Of a stretch of 64,000 nt of DNA, positions 29,800-40,100 are shown one piece after another. The DNA is from Arthrobacter sp. DNA4 (GTDB taxonomy: Bacteria > Actinomycetota > Actinomycetes > Actinomycetales > Micrococcaceae), in assembly GCF_024362385.1 (NCBI RefSeq), contig NZ_CP101466.1, positions 1,736,001 to 1,800,000 of the forward strand, in the 5' to 3' direction. A program made the translations under genes and the position numbers. Numbering within the stretch: position 1 is the first letter of the stretch; every line of letters starts with the position of its first letter. Under the pieces are notes generated by a model that saw nothing but the letters and a program-made list of their open reading frames with translations, had not been told where the DNA came from and did no database searches.

Positions 29800-30718
29800 C
29801 TCCCGCCGTCCCACCTACGCCCCGCCCCGGCGGAATGGCCGCCCCGGCGCAGCGCCCGCGGACAGCGCGGAGAAAGAGCCCCGATCATCCGGGACGCCGG
29901 GCGCCTCCACGGGTGGCGATGTAATCACGGCATCCCGCAGCATCCCGGACCAGGCGCCGGCGCTCAAGGCGGCGAAGGCGGAGAAACCTTCCGGGGCAAC
30001 GGTGCTGGCGTTCCCCGAGCCCAAAGGCCGGCGCCGCAGGAAGAAAGTCCTGGCAGCTGCCGGAACAGTGCTTGCGCTGGTGGTGGGGCTGCTGGCAGCC
30101 GCCATCTATTCGCCGGTCCTGGCCCTGCAGACCATCTCGGTTACGGGCACCCACTTCGTCACGCCCGCCCAGGTGCAGACGGTGCTGGAGCCACTCCGCG
30201 GCAAGCCGCTGCCCCAGATCAGCGACGACGACGTACGCGGGCTCCTCGGCTCCCTGGTCCAGGTCAAATCCGTGTCCGTCGAGGCACGGCCGCCGTCCAC
30301 CCTCGCCGTTGCCGTGCATGAGCGGGTGCCTGTGGCGCTCGTCAAGCAGGGGGAGCAGTACCAGCTGGTGGACGTCGACGGCGTGCAGCTGGCCACCACC
30401 GACGATCCGGCGACGGCATCACTGCCGGTCATCGACGGCGGTGCCGGTGCGATCGGGCAGGACCTGTTCCGCGCCACTGCCGCAGTGCTGGGTGCCCTGC
30501 CGGCCGACGTCCTGGCGAAGCTCTCCAACGCGTCCGCACAGTCCGTGGATGCCGTGGAACTCAAGCTCGTCGACGGCCAGACCATCGTGTGGGGCAACGC
30601 CTCGGAGAAGGAACTCAAGGCCAAGGTCCTGGCCGCCCTCCTCAAGGCTCCGGCCGACCCCAAGAACCCGGTCAGGGTCTACGATGTCAGTGTGCCCCGG
30701 CACCCCGTGACGCGCTGA
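29792..30718 (+). CDS. ftsQ: cell division protein FtsQ
   Basis: FtsQ links early and late divisome proteins. The 308-aa protein has a long basic and disordered cytoplasmic N-terminus (about 1-85), one membrane helix (VLAAAGTVLALVVGLLAAAIY, about 88-108), the POTRA domain starting LQTISVTGTHFVTPAQVQ, and the beta domain. GTG 29792 overlaps the murC stop by 8 bp. The gene precedes ftsZ with a 185-bp promoter gap. Confidence 0.88.
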   Translation: MPSSRRPTYAPPRRNGRPGAAPADSAEKEPRSSGTPGASTGGDVITASRSIPDQAPALKAAKAEKPSGATVLAFPEPKGRRRRKKVLAAAGTVLALVVGLLAAAIYSPVLALQTISVTGTHFVTPAQVQTVLEPLRGKPLPQISDDDVRGLLGSLVQVKSVSVEARPPSTLAVAVHERVPVALVKQGEQYQLVDVDGVQLATTDDPATASLPVIDGGAGAIGQDLFRATAAVLGALPADVLAKLSNASAQSVDAVELKLVDGQTIVWGNASEKELKAKVLAALLKAPADPKNPVRVYDVSVPRHPVTR

Positions 30719-30800
30719 GCGCTTTCTTTCCCCGGTATTAATCCGACACGCGGACCCGGTTATTGAATGTCGGAACCAGAGGAAATACCGTCACAGACAA

Positions 30801-30840
30801 GAGTTACTTGACATAACTCTAACCTTCAACCGGAGGGTTA
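30801..30840 (+). promoter_or_regulatory. ftsZ upstream promoter-like region with inverted repeats
   Basis: TTGACA (30808-30813) sits in the loop of the inverted repeat GAGTTA/TAACTC (30801-30819). A second pair, TAACC near 30819 and GGTTA at 30836-30840, follows. No good -10 was found at 17 bp spacing, so the promoter assignment is partial. Confidence 0.45.
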
Positions 30841-30903
30841 GGGTTGAGGGTTTCAAGCTCACCATCAGTTTTCGCAATAAGACACGAACAAGGGACACGT
30901 AAC

Positions 30904-32157
30904 GTGGCAGCTCCGCAGAATTACTTGGCCGTCATCAAAGTCGTCGGCATCGGCGGCGGTGGCGTGAACGCAGTCAACCGCATGATCGAGGTCGGCCTCA
31001 GGGGTGTTGAATTCATCGCCATCAACACCGACGCCCAGGCCCTGCTCATGAGCGACGCCGACGTGAAGCTCGACGTCGGACGCGAGCTGACCCGTGGCCT
31101 CGGTGCAGGCGCCAACCCCGAGGTAGGCAAGCAGGCCGCCGAGGACCACGCGGACGAGATCGAGGAAGTCCTCCGTGGCGCCGACATGGTCTTCGTCACC
31201 GCCGGTGAGGGCGGCGGCACAGGCACCGGCGGCGCACCCGTCGTCGCCCGGATCGCACGTTCGCTCGGCGCCCTGACCATTGGCGTGGTCACCCGTCCCT
31301 TCACCTTCGAAGGCCGCCGCCGCGCCGGTTCGGCCGAGGCAGGCATCGACGCCCTGCGCGACGAGGTGGATACCCTCATCGTGATCCCCAACGACCGCCT
31401 GCTGTCCATCAGCGACCGCAACGTGTCCGTCCTTGACGCGTTCCGCTCCGCCGACCAGGTCCTGCTGTCCGGTGTTCAGGGCATCACCGACCTCATCACC
31501 ACCCCCGGCCTGATCAACCTCGACTTCGCGGACGTCAAGTCAGTTATGCAGGGTGCTTACTCGGCCCTCATGGGCATTGGCTCGGCCCGCGGTGAAGACC
31601 GCGCCGTCAAGGCGGCCGAACTGGCCATCGCCTCGCCGCTGCTGGAAGCATCAATCGACGGTGCCCACGGCGTGCTGCTGTCCATCCAGGGTGGCTCCGA
31701 CCTGGGCCTGTTTGAAATCAACGAGGCCGCCCGCCTGGTCCAGGAAGTGGCCCACCCCGAGGCGAACATCATTTTCGGTGCCGTCATCGACGACGCCCTT
31801 GGTGATGAAGCACGCGTCACCGTGATTGCCGCAGGCTTTGACGACGTCAAGGCCACCTCGCCCTCCATGGACCAGTCCCAGCCGCAGGCCGCGCCCCAGC
31901 GGCCGGCCGCCCCTGCTGCTGCTCCGGCTTCGGCGCACCCGCAAAGCGGAAGCCACCAGGGGAACGGGAATCACCAGCAGAACGTCCAGCCGATCCACGC
32001 AGGCGTCGGCGCTGCGGGACTCAGCAACTGGGGTCAGCAGCGCCCGCAGGCCGTTCCGGCGGACTCCGGCTTCGACGTCGACCTGCCGTCCGTGGTGGAG
32101 CCGGACATGACCGGCACCCACCCGGATGACCTGGATGTTCCCGACTTCCTGAAGTAG
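30904..32157 (+). CDS. ftsZ: cell division GTPase FtsZ
   Basis: FtsZ is the tubulin-like GTPase that forms the cytokinetic ring. The 417-aa protein has [13 protein letters not shown], the tubulin signature GGGTGTGG at residues 103-110, the T7 loop [11 protein letters not shown], and a Pro/Ala/Gln-rich linker from about 320. The C-terminal peptide [10 protein letters not shown] is the anchor for SepF (no FtsA gene is present). GTG 30904 has AGGGAC upstream and begins at the conserved [10 protein letters not shown]. Confidence 0.97.
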   Translation: MAAPQNYLAVIKVVGIGGGGVNAVNRMIEVGLRGVEFIAINTDAQALLMSDADVKLDVGRELTRGLGAGANPEVGKQAAEDHADEIEEVLRGADMVFVTAGEGGGTGTGGAPVVARIARSLGALTIGVVTRPFTFEGRRRAGSAEAGIDALRDEVDTLIVIPNDRLLSISDRNVSVLDAFRSADQVLLSGVQGITDLITTPGLINLDFADVKSVMQGAYSALMGIGSARGEDRAVKAAELAIASPLLEASIDGAHGVLLSIQGGSDLGLFEINEAARLVQEVAHPEANIIFGAVIDDALGDEARVTVIAAGFDDVKATSPSMDQSQPQAAPQRPAAPAAAPASAHPQSGSHQGNGNHQQNVQPIHAGVGAAGLSNWGQQRPQAVPADSGFDVDLPSVVEPDMTGTHPDDLDVPDFLK

Positions 32158-32165
32158 GCAGCGGC

Positions 32166-32855
32166 TTGTTCCATTGGCGCGCCGACATCCTCCCCGGGGT
32201 GTCGGCCGCATTCACCGATGCGGGGGCGGGAAACCTCGCCCTGCACGTGGGGGACGATCCCGCCGCGGTCCAGGAGCGCCGGTCGCGCCTGGAAGAGTCC
32301 ATCGCCGCGGCGCCCGGCTCGCTGCGCTTTATGAACCAGGTCCATGGCAACACCGTGGCGATCATGGAGGCCGGGTCACCTGCCCCTGAGGCCGATGCCA
32401 TGGTGTCCCGTGGCCTGCCCCTGGCGGTCATGGTGGCGGACTGCATTCCGGTGCTGCTGGCGGGGGAGTCCGCACACGGGCCCGTCCTTGCCGCCGTGCA
32501 TGCCGGGCGCCCCGGCATCGCGAACGGTGTCCTCCCGGCCGCCGTGGACGGCATGAAGTCGCTGGGCGCGTCCGGGATCCGTGCCTGGCTGGGCCCATCG
32601 ATCTGCGGGTCCTGCTACGAGGTCCCCGCAGCCCTGCGCGACGAGGTGTCGGCCCTGGTTCCGGAAACACGGAGCACCACCACCTGGGGAACGCCGGCGC
32701 TGGACCTGCCCGCCGGCGCACGCGCCCAGCTTGCGGCTTCCGGCGTCGGGGTGGAGTACGCCGGCGCCTGCACTCTGGAGACGGAAACGCTCTATTCGTA
32801 CCGCCGGGACCGGAACACGGGCCGCTTCGCCGGCCTGGTCTGGTGCCATGGCTGA
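32166..32855 (+). CDS. pgeF: peptidoglycan editing factor PgeF (YfiH/laccase-domain family)
   Basis: This 229-aa protein belongs to the former polyphenol-oxidase DUF152 family. In E. coli the homologue removes wrongly incorporated L-Ser from UDP-MurNAc-peptide precursors, which suits a place after ftsZ. The metal-binding motifs are NQVHGNTV, VADCIPVLLA and VHAGRPGIANGV (His/Cys ligands), with GPSICGSCYEV further on. The start is TTG 32166. It overlaps the next gene by 8 bp (ATGGCTGA). Confidence 0.85.
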   Translation: MFHWRADILPGVSAAFTDAGAGNLALHVGDDPAAVQERRSRLEESIAAAPGSLRFMNQVHGNTVAIMEAGSPAPEADAMVSRGLPLAVMVADCIPVLLAGESAHGPVLAAVHAGRPGIANGVLPAAVDGMKSLGASGIRAWLGPSICGSCYEVPAALRDEVSALVPETRSTTTWGTPALDLPAGARAQLAASGVGVEYAGACTLETETLYSYRRDRNTGRFAGLVWCHG

Positions 32856-33609
32856 GCGGCTTACCAACGGGCAGGGGAATGATCCCCGCAGCGCGGAACT
32901 CGCCGAAAGGCTCGCCGTGGTGCGGAAGCGGATCGCCGCTGCCGCCGGCGCCGCCGGCCGCAGTGACCGTCCGCCCTCGCTGATCGTGGTCACCAAGTTC
33001 CACCCGGCAGAGGACATCCGGCGCCTGGCCGCCCTCGGGATCACCGACGTCGGCGAGAACCGGGACCAGGAGGCTGCCGCCAAGGCGGTGGAACTCGCCG
33101 ATCTGGACCTGACCTGGCACTTCGTTGGCCAGCTGCAGACAAAGAAGGCCAAATCCGTGGCGCGCTACGCGGCCGCCGTCCACTCGGTGGACCGGCCGCA
33201 GCTTGTGGATGCGCTGGCAAAGGCTGTGCGGAACGAGATTGACTCCAACGGCCGGTCCCCGCTGGACTGCTTCATCCAGGTCAGCCTTGAGGAAAGAGAA
33301 CACGACGGCGACGGCGGCAGGCACCGCGGCGGGGCAGCCCCCGCCGACGTGCCCCTCCTGGCAGAGCGGATCGCCGCGGCTGACAGCCTGAACCTGGCCG
33401 GTGTCATGGCAGTTGCGCCGCTGGGAGCACCGCCTGAACCGGCGTTCGAAAAGCTCGCCGGGGTTTCCGCCCGGCTGGTGGCAGCGTACCCCGCTGCCTC
33501 CGGCATCTCCGCAGGCATGAGCCAGGACCTGGAGGCCGCCATCAGGTTCGGGGCGACACACCTGCGAATCGGTTCCGATATTCTCGGTTCCCGTCCTGCC
33601 GTGGGGTAG
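32848..33609 (+). CDS. pyridoxal phosphate homeostasis protein YggS
   Basis: This 253-aa PLP-binding protein is the alanine-racemase-like single-barrel family that buffers pyridoxal phosphate. Motifs are VTKFHPAEDI (PLP lysine), GENRDQEAAAK, WHFVGQLQTKKAK, and SAGMSQDLEAAIRFGATHLRIGSDILG. An insert of charged residues near 33290-33340 lengthens the usual about 230 aa. It overlaps pgeF and precedes sepF, the common order in Gram-positives. Confidence 0.9.
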   Translation: MAERLTNGQGNDPRSAELAERLAVVRKRIAAAAGAAGRSDRPPSLIVVTKFHPAEDIRRLAALGITDVGENRDQEAAAKAVELADLDLTWHFVGQLQTKKAKSVARYAAAVHSVDRPQLVDALAKAVRNEIDSNGRSPLDCFIQVSLEEREHDGDGGRHRGGAAPADVPLLAERIAAADSLNLAGVMAVAPLGAPPEPAFEKLAGVSARLVAAYPAASGISAGMSQDLEAAIRFGATHLRIGSDILGSRPAVG

Positions 33610-33699
33610 CGTCGGACCTATTGGAAGTGATGGGCGGGGGACTCCAGTGCTGTCAAATCATTGGGCGGCCCGCTTACGGGACACGATTAGGAGTCGACC

Positions 33700-34230
33700 A
33701 TGGTAAGCGCTCTGCGCAAGACAATGATCTATCTTGGGCTCGCCGACGGCGATGAGCATTACGAGTCCGAGCAACAGACCACACATAAGGATGAGGACGA
33801 ACCGATGGAAGTTGACCGCGAGGAACGCCGTGCTCCGGCGCCGGTCCGCGAAGTCAGCCGCGAGGCGTCCTACGCCCCTGAAGAGGAATACCGCGCCCCT
33901 GTGACCCCCATTAAGCGTGCGGCCTCGAGCCGCGAAGAGAACACCGGTCTGCGCCAGATCACCACCATCCACCCCCGCTCCTACAACGATGCCAAGCTCA
34001 TCGGCGAGAGCTTCCGGGACGGCATCCCGGTGATCATGAACGTCACGGACATGGGCGAGGCCGACGCCAAGCGCCTGGTGGACTTCTCGGCAGGGCTCGT
34101 CTTTGGCCTGCGGGGAAGCATTGAACGGGTCACCAATAAGGTGTTCCTGCTCTCACCGTCCTACGTCGAAGTGATCGGTGACGACAAGAAGGCCAGCGAC
34201 ACGCAGGCCAGCTTCTTCAACCAGAGCTAA
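33700..34230 (+). CDS. sepF: cell division protein SepF
   Basis: SepF anchors FtsZ to the membrane in bacteria without FtsA. The 176-aa protein has an N-terminal amphipathic segment ([13 protein letters not shown]), an acidic disordered linker (about 20-80), and the conserved SepF core ([42 protein letters not shown]). The start has AGGAG 6 nt upstream. It is the expected partner of the FtsZ C-terminal peptide. Confidence 0.94.
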   Translation: MVSALRKTMIYLGLADGDEHYESEQQTTHKDEDEPMEVDREERRAPAPVREVSREASYAPEEEYRAPVTPIKRAASSREENTGLRQITTIHPRSYNDAKLIGESFRDGIPVIMNVTDMGEADAKRLVDFSAGLVFGLRGSIERVTNKVFLLSPSYVEVIGDDKKASDTQASFFNQS

Positions 34231-34248
34231 GCCCCATCGGCTGCGCGG

Positions 34249-34280
34249 AGATGCCAGGCAGGGACACCTGCCTGGCATCT
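34249..34280 (+). terminator. hairpin between sepF and yggT
   Basis: A perfect 14-bp stem (AGATGCCAGGCAGG and its complement) with loop GACA follows sepF by 18 bp. There is no U tract, so it may be a partial terminator or an mRNA stabiliser. Confidence 0.5.
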
Positions 34281-34365
34281 GTGCTGAAATAGACAAGACA
34301 ACAGCAGTACGGCAGCGGCCGCCACAATGGACGGGCCGCACGAATATGGAGATATGAAATAAGTC

Positions 34366-34653
34366 ATGGGAATTGTTTTCGGACTTCTCTATCTCGCCCT
34401 GCTGCTGTTCTTTGTGGCCCTCATCATCCGCCTGGTCTTCGACTGGGTACAGATGTTTGCGCGGGAATGGCGGCCGCGGGGTGCGGCCCTGGTGGTGGCA
34501 CACGCCGTCTACTCCATCACGGACCCCCCACTGAAGGGGCTGCGGCGGCTGATTCCGCCACTCCGCCTCGGCGGCGTCTCCCTGGACCTGGGCTTCCTGA
34601 TCCTGTTCATCGGCGTCAGTATCGCGATGAGCGTCACCAGGGGACTGGCCTGA
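34366..34653 (+). CDS. YggT-family membrane protein
   Basis: This 95-aa protein has two membrane helices (GLLYLALLLFFVALIIRLVFDW near the N-terminus and LGFLILFIGVSIAMSV near the C-terminus) with the family segment YSITDPPLKGLRRLIPPLRL between. The family lies with sepF and divIVA in most actinobacteria; its exact role is unclear. The ribosome site is weak (GGAG 14 nt upstream). Confidence 0.88.
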   Translation: MGIVFGLLYLALLLFFVALIIRLVFDWVQMFAREWRPRGAALVVAHAVYSITDPPLKGLRRLIPPLRLGGVSLDLGFLILFIGVSIAMSVTRGLA

Positions 34654-34830
34654 TTTTTCCCCGCCGGACCCCGCAATGCAGTGTGTTCCTTCCCGGAACG
34701 GCTACTGTAAAGCGAAGAAACCTCCCGTTTGACACCGCAGTGTTGAATTAGAGTAAGCAGACCAAATTTAGGTACCTTAGTTTTGACGGCCGGAAGGCCT
34801 ACTGACTAACCAGACCAGTGAGGTGACCAG

Positions 34831-35517
34831 ATGGCTTTGACGCCAGAAGACGTTGTCAACAAGCGCTTTCAGCCCACCAAGTTCCGCGAGGGCTATGACC
34901 AGGACGAGGTTGACGACTTCCTGGACGAAATCGTCGTTGAACTCCGCCGCCTGAACCAGGAAAACGACGAGCTCCGCAAGAAGCTCGCCGAAGCAGGTTC
35001 CAGCGTTCCGGCAAGCTCCGCTGCCGCCCCTGTGGTGGAAAAGGTCCCCGCGCCGGTCAAGGCCGACAAGGACGAAGCCCGCGAGAAGGCAGAAGCCGAC
35101 GCGAAGGCTGCCGAAGCCAGCAAGAAGAAGGACGTCCAGCCGGCCGCTCCGGCCGCCGCCGCGCCCGTTGCACAGGCTCCCGCCGCTACTGCTTCCGCCG
35201 AGTCCGCTGCTGGCCTGCTGGCCATGGCACAGCAGATGCACGACCGCCACGTCGCCGACGGCCAGGCCCAGAAGGACAAGATCATCGCCGAGGCGCAGAT
35301 CGAAGCCAGCAGCCTCGTCAACGATGCCCAGGAAAAGTCCCGCAAGATCCTCGGCGCCCTGGAGCAGCAGCGCTCCGTCCTGGAACGCAAGGTAGAGCAG
35401 CTCCGCGGCTTCGAACGCGACTACCGCTCACGCCTGAAGGCCTACATCGAGGGCCAGCTCCGCGACCTGGATGCCCGCGGCTCCGTCGCGACGCCGGAAG
35501 TCAGCGAAGCCAACTAA
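34831..35517 (+). CDS. divIVA: DivIVA / Wag31 polar growth protein
   Basis: DivIVA is the coiled-coil protein that marks curved membrane at poles and septa and organises growth in actinobacteria. The 228-aa protein has the lipid-binding N-terminal domain LTPEDVVNKRFQPTKFREGYD, the first coiled coil (residues 20-55), an Ala/Pro/Lys-rich linker (60-130), and a second coiled coil (about 135-210). The ATG has GAGGTG 5 nt upstream. In mycobacteria it is a Ser/Thr kinase target. Confidence 0.94.
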   Translation: MALTPEDVVNKRFQPTKFREGYDQDEVDDFLDEIVVELRRLNQENDELRKKLAEAGSSVPASSAAAPVVEKVPAPVKADKDEAREKAEADAKAAEASKKKDVQPAAPAAAAPVAQAPAATASAESAAGLLAMAQQMHDRHVADGQAQKDKIIAEAQIEASSLVNDAQEKSRKILGALEQQRSVLERKVEQLRGFERDYRSRLKAYIEGQLRDLDARGSVATPEVSEAN

Positions 35518-35537
35518 GTCTGGCAGCACGTATTCTG

Positions 35538-35574
35538 AAAGCCGGTGGCTGAGGATTCCTCGGCCACCGGCTTT
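35538..35574 (+). terminator. terminator of divIVA
   Basis: An 18-bp near-perfect stem (AAAGCCGGTGGC and following bases, one U-G pair) ends in CTTTT. It marks the end of the dcw cluster. Confidence 0.85.
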
Positions 35575-35610
35575 TGGCATTGAAACCCAGTTCCACGAAT
35601 TGAAAGCACC

Positions 35611-36181
35611 ATGACTGACGAACTTGCCGCCGACGCGGCACGCCCTGTCCCATCCTCGCCGCGCCCCCGCCGGGCGGTGCTGCTGTCCCTGTTCGCGGGG
35701 TTCGCGGTCTTCGCCTACGTCCTGGACCAGCTGACCAAGCTGTGGGTCACCTCCACCATGGTGGAAGGCGAACGGATCCCGGTGCTGCCGCCCCTGCTCC
35801 ACTGGTACTTCATCCGGAACTCCGGCGCCGCGTTCTCCATCGGCGAGAACGTCACTTGGGTGTTTTCCATCATCATGGTAGCGTGGCCGTCGCCATCCTT
35901 TTCCAAATTCGCGGCTGGGCTCCGCCTGGTGGTCCCTTGCCCTGGGCCTGCTGCTCGGCGGGGCGCTGGGGAACCTCACGGACCGGCTCTTCCGTGAACC
36001 GTCCTTCGGCATGGGACACGTGGTGGACTTCATCCAGTTTCCCAATTTCGCCATTTTCAACATCGCGGACTCCGCGGTGGTGTCCGCCGTCGCCATCATC
36101 TGCATCCTGACCATCCGCGGGATCGCCCTGGACGGTACACGGCTGGGGAGCGCACACAAGGACAAGCCGGGCCATGACTGA
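35611..36181 (+). CDS. lspA: lipoprotein signal peptidase LspA, two frameshifts
   Basis: LspA removes signal peptides from lipoproteins at the membrane. The first frame has an N-terminal helix and DQLTKLWV with [12 protein letters not shown] (catalytic-region Asn/Gly). Near 35875-35885 and 35912-35930 the frame shifts twice (1 to 3 to 2). The final frame gives [19 protein letters not shown] (first catalytic Asp in the NLTDR segment), VVDFIQF, and NIADSAVV (second catalytic Asp). Two missing bases restore a normal 190-aa protein, so errors are probable. It overlaps the pseudouridine synthase gene by 8 bp. Confidence 0.88.
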
Positions 36182-37100
36182 CCGCATTGTCGTCGCCGAG
36201 GAATACGCCGGGGCGCGGGCGGACGCCGGCCTGGCAGGCCTCCTGGGGGTGTCCCGTTCCGTCGCCGCATCCCTTCTCGCGGACGGCCACGTCCTCAACC
36301 GGGGCAAGGCCCTGGGCAAGTCGGCAAAACTCGTGGCCGGGGACACCCTCGAGGTCACCGTCCCGGAACGGCGGGACCCGCTTGAAGTCGTGGAGGAAGT
36401 TGTGGAAGGCCTGAACATCCTGCTCGACGACGATGATTTCGTCGTCGTCGACAAACCCGTCGGCGTGGCCGCCCATCCCTCACCGGGCTGGGTGGGGCCC
36501 ACTGTGGTGGGCGGCCTTGCCGCTGCTTACTACCGGATCTCCACTTCAGGCGCCCCCGAACGGGCAGGCATCGTCCATCGGCTCGACGTCGGTACCTCCG
36601 GCGTGATGGTGGTGGCCAAATCCGAGCGCGCCTACACCGCCCTTAAGCGCGCCTTCAAGGAGCGCACGGTGGACAAGGTCTACCACGCGGTGGTGCAGGG
36701 CCTTCCGGACCCCCTGACGGGAACCATCGATGCCCCCATCGGCCGCCACCCCGGGCACGACTGGCGTTTCGCCGTCATCGAGGACGGGCGGCCCTCCGTA
36801 ACCCACTACGAGGTGTTGGAGGCGTTCGGCAAGGCCAGCCTGGTGGAAGTCCACCTTGAGACCGGCCGCACGCACCAGATCCGGGTGCATTTCTCCGCGC
36901 TCCGCCACCCCTGCGCAGGTGACCTCACCTACGGCGCTGATCCCCGCCTGGCCGCCAACCTTGGGCTTACACGCCAGTGGCTGCACGCCCGCCAACTGGC
37001 CTTTGACCACCCTGTGACGGGGGAGCGCGTGACGGTCACCAGCGAGTACCCGCAGGACCTTTCCTACGCCCTGGGAGTGCTGGAGTCGGGCCAGGCCTGA
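36174..37100 (+). CDS. RluA-family pseudouridine synthase (RluD-type)
   Basis: This 308-aa enzyme isomerises uridine to pseudouridine, probably in 23S rRNA. It has an N-terminal S4 domain ([22 protein letters not shown], about 12-33), the catalytic segment [16 protein letters not shown] with Asp at about residue 140, and [12 protein letters not shown]. It overlaps lspA, the common lspA-rluD pairing. Confidence 0.9.
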   Translation: MTDRIVVAEEYAGARADAGLAGLLGVSRSVAASLLADGHVLNRGKALGKSAKLVAGDTLEVTVPERRDPLEVVEEVVEGLNILLDDDDFVVVDKPVGVAAHPSPGWVGPTVVGGLAAAYYRISTSGAPERAGIVHRLDVGTSGVMVVAKSERAYTALKRAFKERTVDKVYHAVVQGLPDPLTGTIDAPIGRHPGHDWRFAVIEDGRPSVTHYEVLEAFGKASLVEVHLETGRTHQIRVHFSALRHPCAGDLTYGADPRLAANLGLTRQWLHARQLAFDHPVTGERVTVTSEYPQDLSYALGVLESGQA

Positions 37101-37137
37101 CACGGCCGTCCTGGCAGGACTGTCCGGGGGCAGCGCT

Positions 37138-37143
37138 TAGAAT
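37138..37143 (+). promoter_or_regulatory. -10 element for leaderless dnaE
   Basis: TAGAAT ends 6 nt before the dnaE GTG start with no ribosome site between, consistent with a leaderless mRNA. Confidence 0.6.
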
Positions 37144-37149
37144 AGTGCG

Positions 37150-40100
37150 GTGAGTTCCAGCAATGATTCGTTTGTCCACCTGCACACCCACACCGAATAT
37201 TCCATGCTGGATGGAGCTGCCCGCCTGGGGGAGCTGTTCGATGAGACCGAGCGCCTGGGCATGCCGGCCCTCGCCACCACGGACCACGGCTACTTGTTCG
37301 GAGCGTTCGACTTCTGGCGCAAAGCCACGGACAAGGGCATCAAGCCGATCATCGGTGTCGAAGCCTATGTGACGCCCGGTACTGCCCGGACGGACAAGGA
37401 ACGCGTGCGCTGGGGCGATGAATCCCAGCGCAAGGACGACGTCTCCGGCGGTGGGTCCTACACCCACATGACCCTCCTGAGCTACAACAACGTGGGCATG
37501 CGGAACCTCTTCCGGGCCTCCTCCATCGCCTCCCTTGACTCTGTCTTCGGCAAGTGGCCCCGGCTGGACCGGGAACTGCTCAACACGTACTCAGAGGGAC
37601 TCATCGCCACCACGGGCTGCCCCTCCGGTGAGGTCCAGACCCGGCTCCGGCTCGGCCAGTACCGCGAAGCACTCGAGGCCGCCGCCGAGTTCCGGGACAT
37701 CTTCGGTGCGGAGAACTACTTCTGCGAACTGATGGACCACGGGCTGGACATCGAGCGGCGCGTCACCGGCGACCTGCTGAGGCTGGCCAAGGACCTGAAC
37801 CTGCCGCTGGTGGCCACCAACGACCTCCACTACACCCACGAGCACGACGCCAAGGCGCACGAGGCCCTGCTGGCCATCCAGTCCGGCTCCACGCTGCTGG
37901 AACCCACCTACGACAACGGCGGCTCCCGGTTCGCGTTCTCCGGCAGCGGCTACTACCTGAAGTCCCCGCAGGAAATGCGGGAGCTCTTCCGCGACCACCC
38001 GGAGGCGTGCGACAACACCCTGCTGATCGCCGAACGCTGCGAAGTGTCCTTCAACACCGACGCCAACTTCATGCCGCGGTTCCCCTGCCCGCCCGGCGAG
38101 GACGAGACCTCCTGGCTGGTCAAGGAGGTGGACAAGGGCCTGCAGTACCGCTACCCGGGCGGCATCCCGGACGAGGTCCGCAAGCAGGCCGACTACGAGC
38201 TCGGCGTCATCACCTCCATGGGTTTCCCCGGCTACTTCCTGGTGGTTGCCGACTTCATCAACTGGGCCAAGAACAACGGCATCCGGGTGGGCCCCGGGCG
38301 TGGTTCGGGTGCAGGCTCCATGGTGGCCTACGCCATGCGCATCACCGACCTCGACCCCCTGCGCCACGGGCTGATCTTCGAACGGTTCCTCAACCCGGAC
38401 CGCGTCTCCATGCCCGACTTCGACGTCGACTTCGATGACCGGCGCCGCTCCGAGGTCATCGACTACGTCACCCGCAAGTACGGTGACGAGCGCGTCGCGA
38501 TGATCGTCACCTACGGCACCATCAAGACCAAGCAGGCACTCAAGGACTCCTCCCGCGTCCTGGGCTACCCGTTCAGCATGGGCGAGACGCTGACCAAGGC
38601 CCTGCCGCCGGTCGTGATGGCCAAGGACATTCCCCTGGCGGACATCCAGAATCCGGAGTCCAAGCGCTACAGCGAGGCAGGGGACTTCCGGCAGCTGATC
38701 GCCACCGACCCCGAAGCCGCCAAGGTCTTCGAAACGGCCCTGGGCATCGAAGGCCTGAAGCGCCAGTGGGGCGTGCACGCCGCCGGCGTCATCATGTCCT
38801 CGGACCCCATCATCGACGTCATCCCCATCATGCGCCGCTTCCAGGACGGCCAGGTGATCACCCAGTTCGACTACCCGACGTCCGAGGGCCTTGGCCTGAT
38901 CAAGATGGACTTCCTGGGCCTGCGGAACCTGACGATCATTTCCGATGCCCTCGAGAACATCAAGATGAACCGCGGCATCGACCTGGACCTGGAAAACCTT
39001 GAGCTGGACGATGCCCCGTCCTACGAGCTCCTGGCCCGCGGCGACACCCTGGGCGTGTTCCAGCTTGACGGCGGTCCCATGCGGTCGCTGCTCAAGCTGA
39101 TGAAGCCTGACAACTTCGAAGACATCTCCGCCGTTCTGGCGCTCTACCGTCCGGGCCCCATGGGCGCCAACGCCCACACCGACTATGCCCTGCGCAAAAA
39201 CGGGATCCAAGAGGTCATCCCCATCCACCCGGAGCTGGAGGAGCCCCTCAAGGAGATCCTCGGCGGGACCTATGGCCTGATCGTGTACCAGGAGCAGGTC
39301 ATGGCCGTGGCGCAGAAGCTCGCCGGTTACTCGCTGGGCCAGGCCGACATCCTCCGCCGCGCGATGGGCAAGAAGAAGAAATCCGAGCTGGACAAGCAGT
39401 TTGCCGGCTTCTCCCAGGGCATGCAGGACAACGGCTACTCCATGGAGGCGGTCAAGACCCTCTGGGACATCCTGCTGCCCTTCTCCGACTACGCCTTCAA
39501 CAAAGCCCACTCGGCCGCCTATGGCGTGATCTCCTACTGGACCGCGTACCTCAAGGCCCATTACGCGCCGGAGTATATGGCGGCGCTGCTGACCTCGGTG
39601 GGCGATGACAAGGACAAGTCGGCCATCTACCTCAACGAGTGCCGGCGCATGGGCATCACGGTGCTTCCGCCGGACGTCAATGAGTCCGCCCTGAACTTCA
39701 CCCCGGTGGGCAACGACATCCGCTTCGGCATGGGCGCCATCCGCAACGTGGGCGTCAACGCCGTGGAAGCCATGGTGGCGGCCCGCGAAAGCGAGGGTGC
39801 GTTCACCTCCTTCAAGGACTACCTGATGAAGGTCCCGGCCGTGGTCTGCAACAAGCGGACCATCGAGTCCCTGATCAAATCCGGCGCCTTCGACTCGCTG
39901 GGCCACCACCGCCGCGCCCTGGCGATGATCCACGAAGAGGCCATCGACTCCGTCATCACCCTCAAGCGCAACGAGGCCATCGGCCAGTTCGACCTCTTCG
40001 CCGGCTTCGAAGACGCCGGGGCGGAATCGTCCTCCCTGAGCATCGAGATCCCGGACCTGCCCGAGTGGGAAAAGAAGGACAAGCTCTCCTTCGAACGGGA

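Noticed and set aside
29414..30718. 434-aa plus-strand protein in the murC/ftsQ region
   Set aside because: Its first about 125 residues are the out-of-frame shadow of the murC C-terminus. Only the part from GTG 29792 is FtsQ.
34725..34760. TTGACA with TAGAGT before divIVA as a standard promoter
   Set aside because: The 14-bp spacing is too short and no better -10 was found, so I did not list it as a feature.
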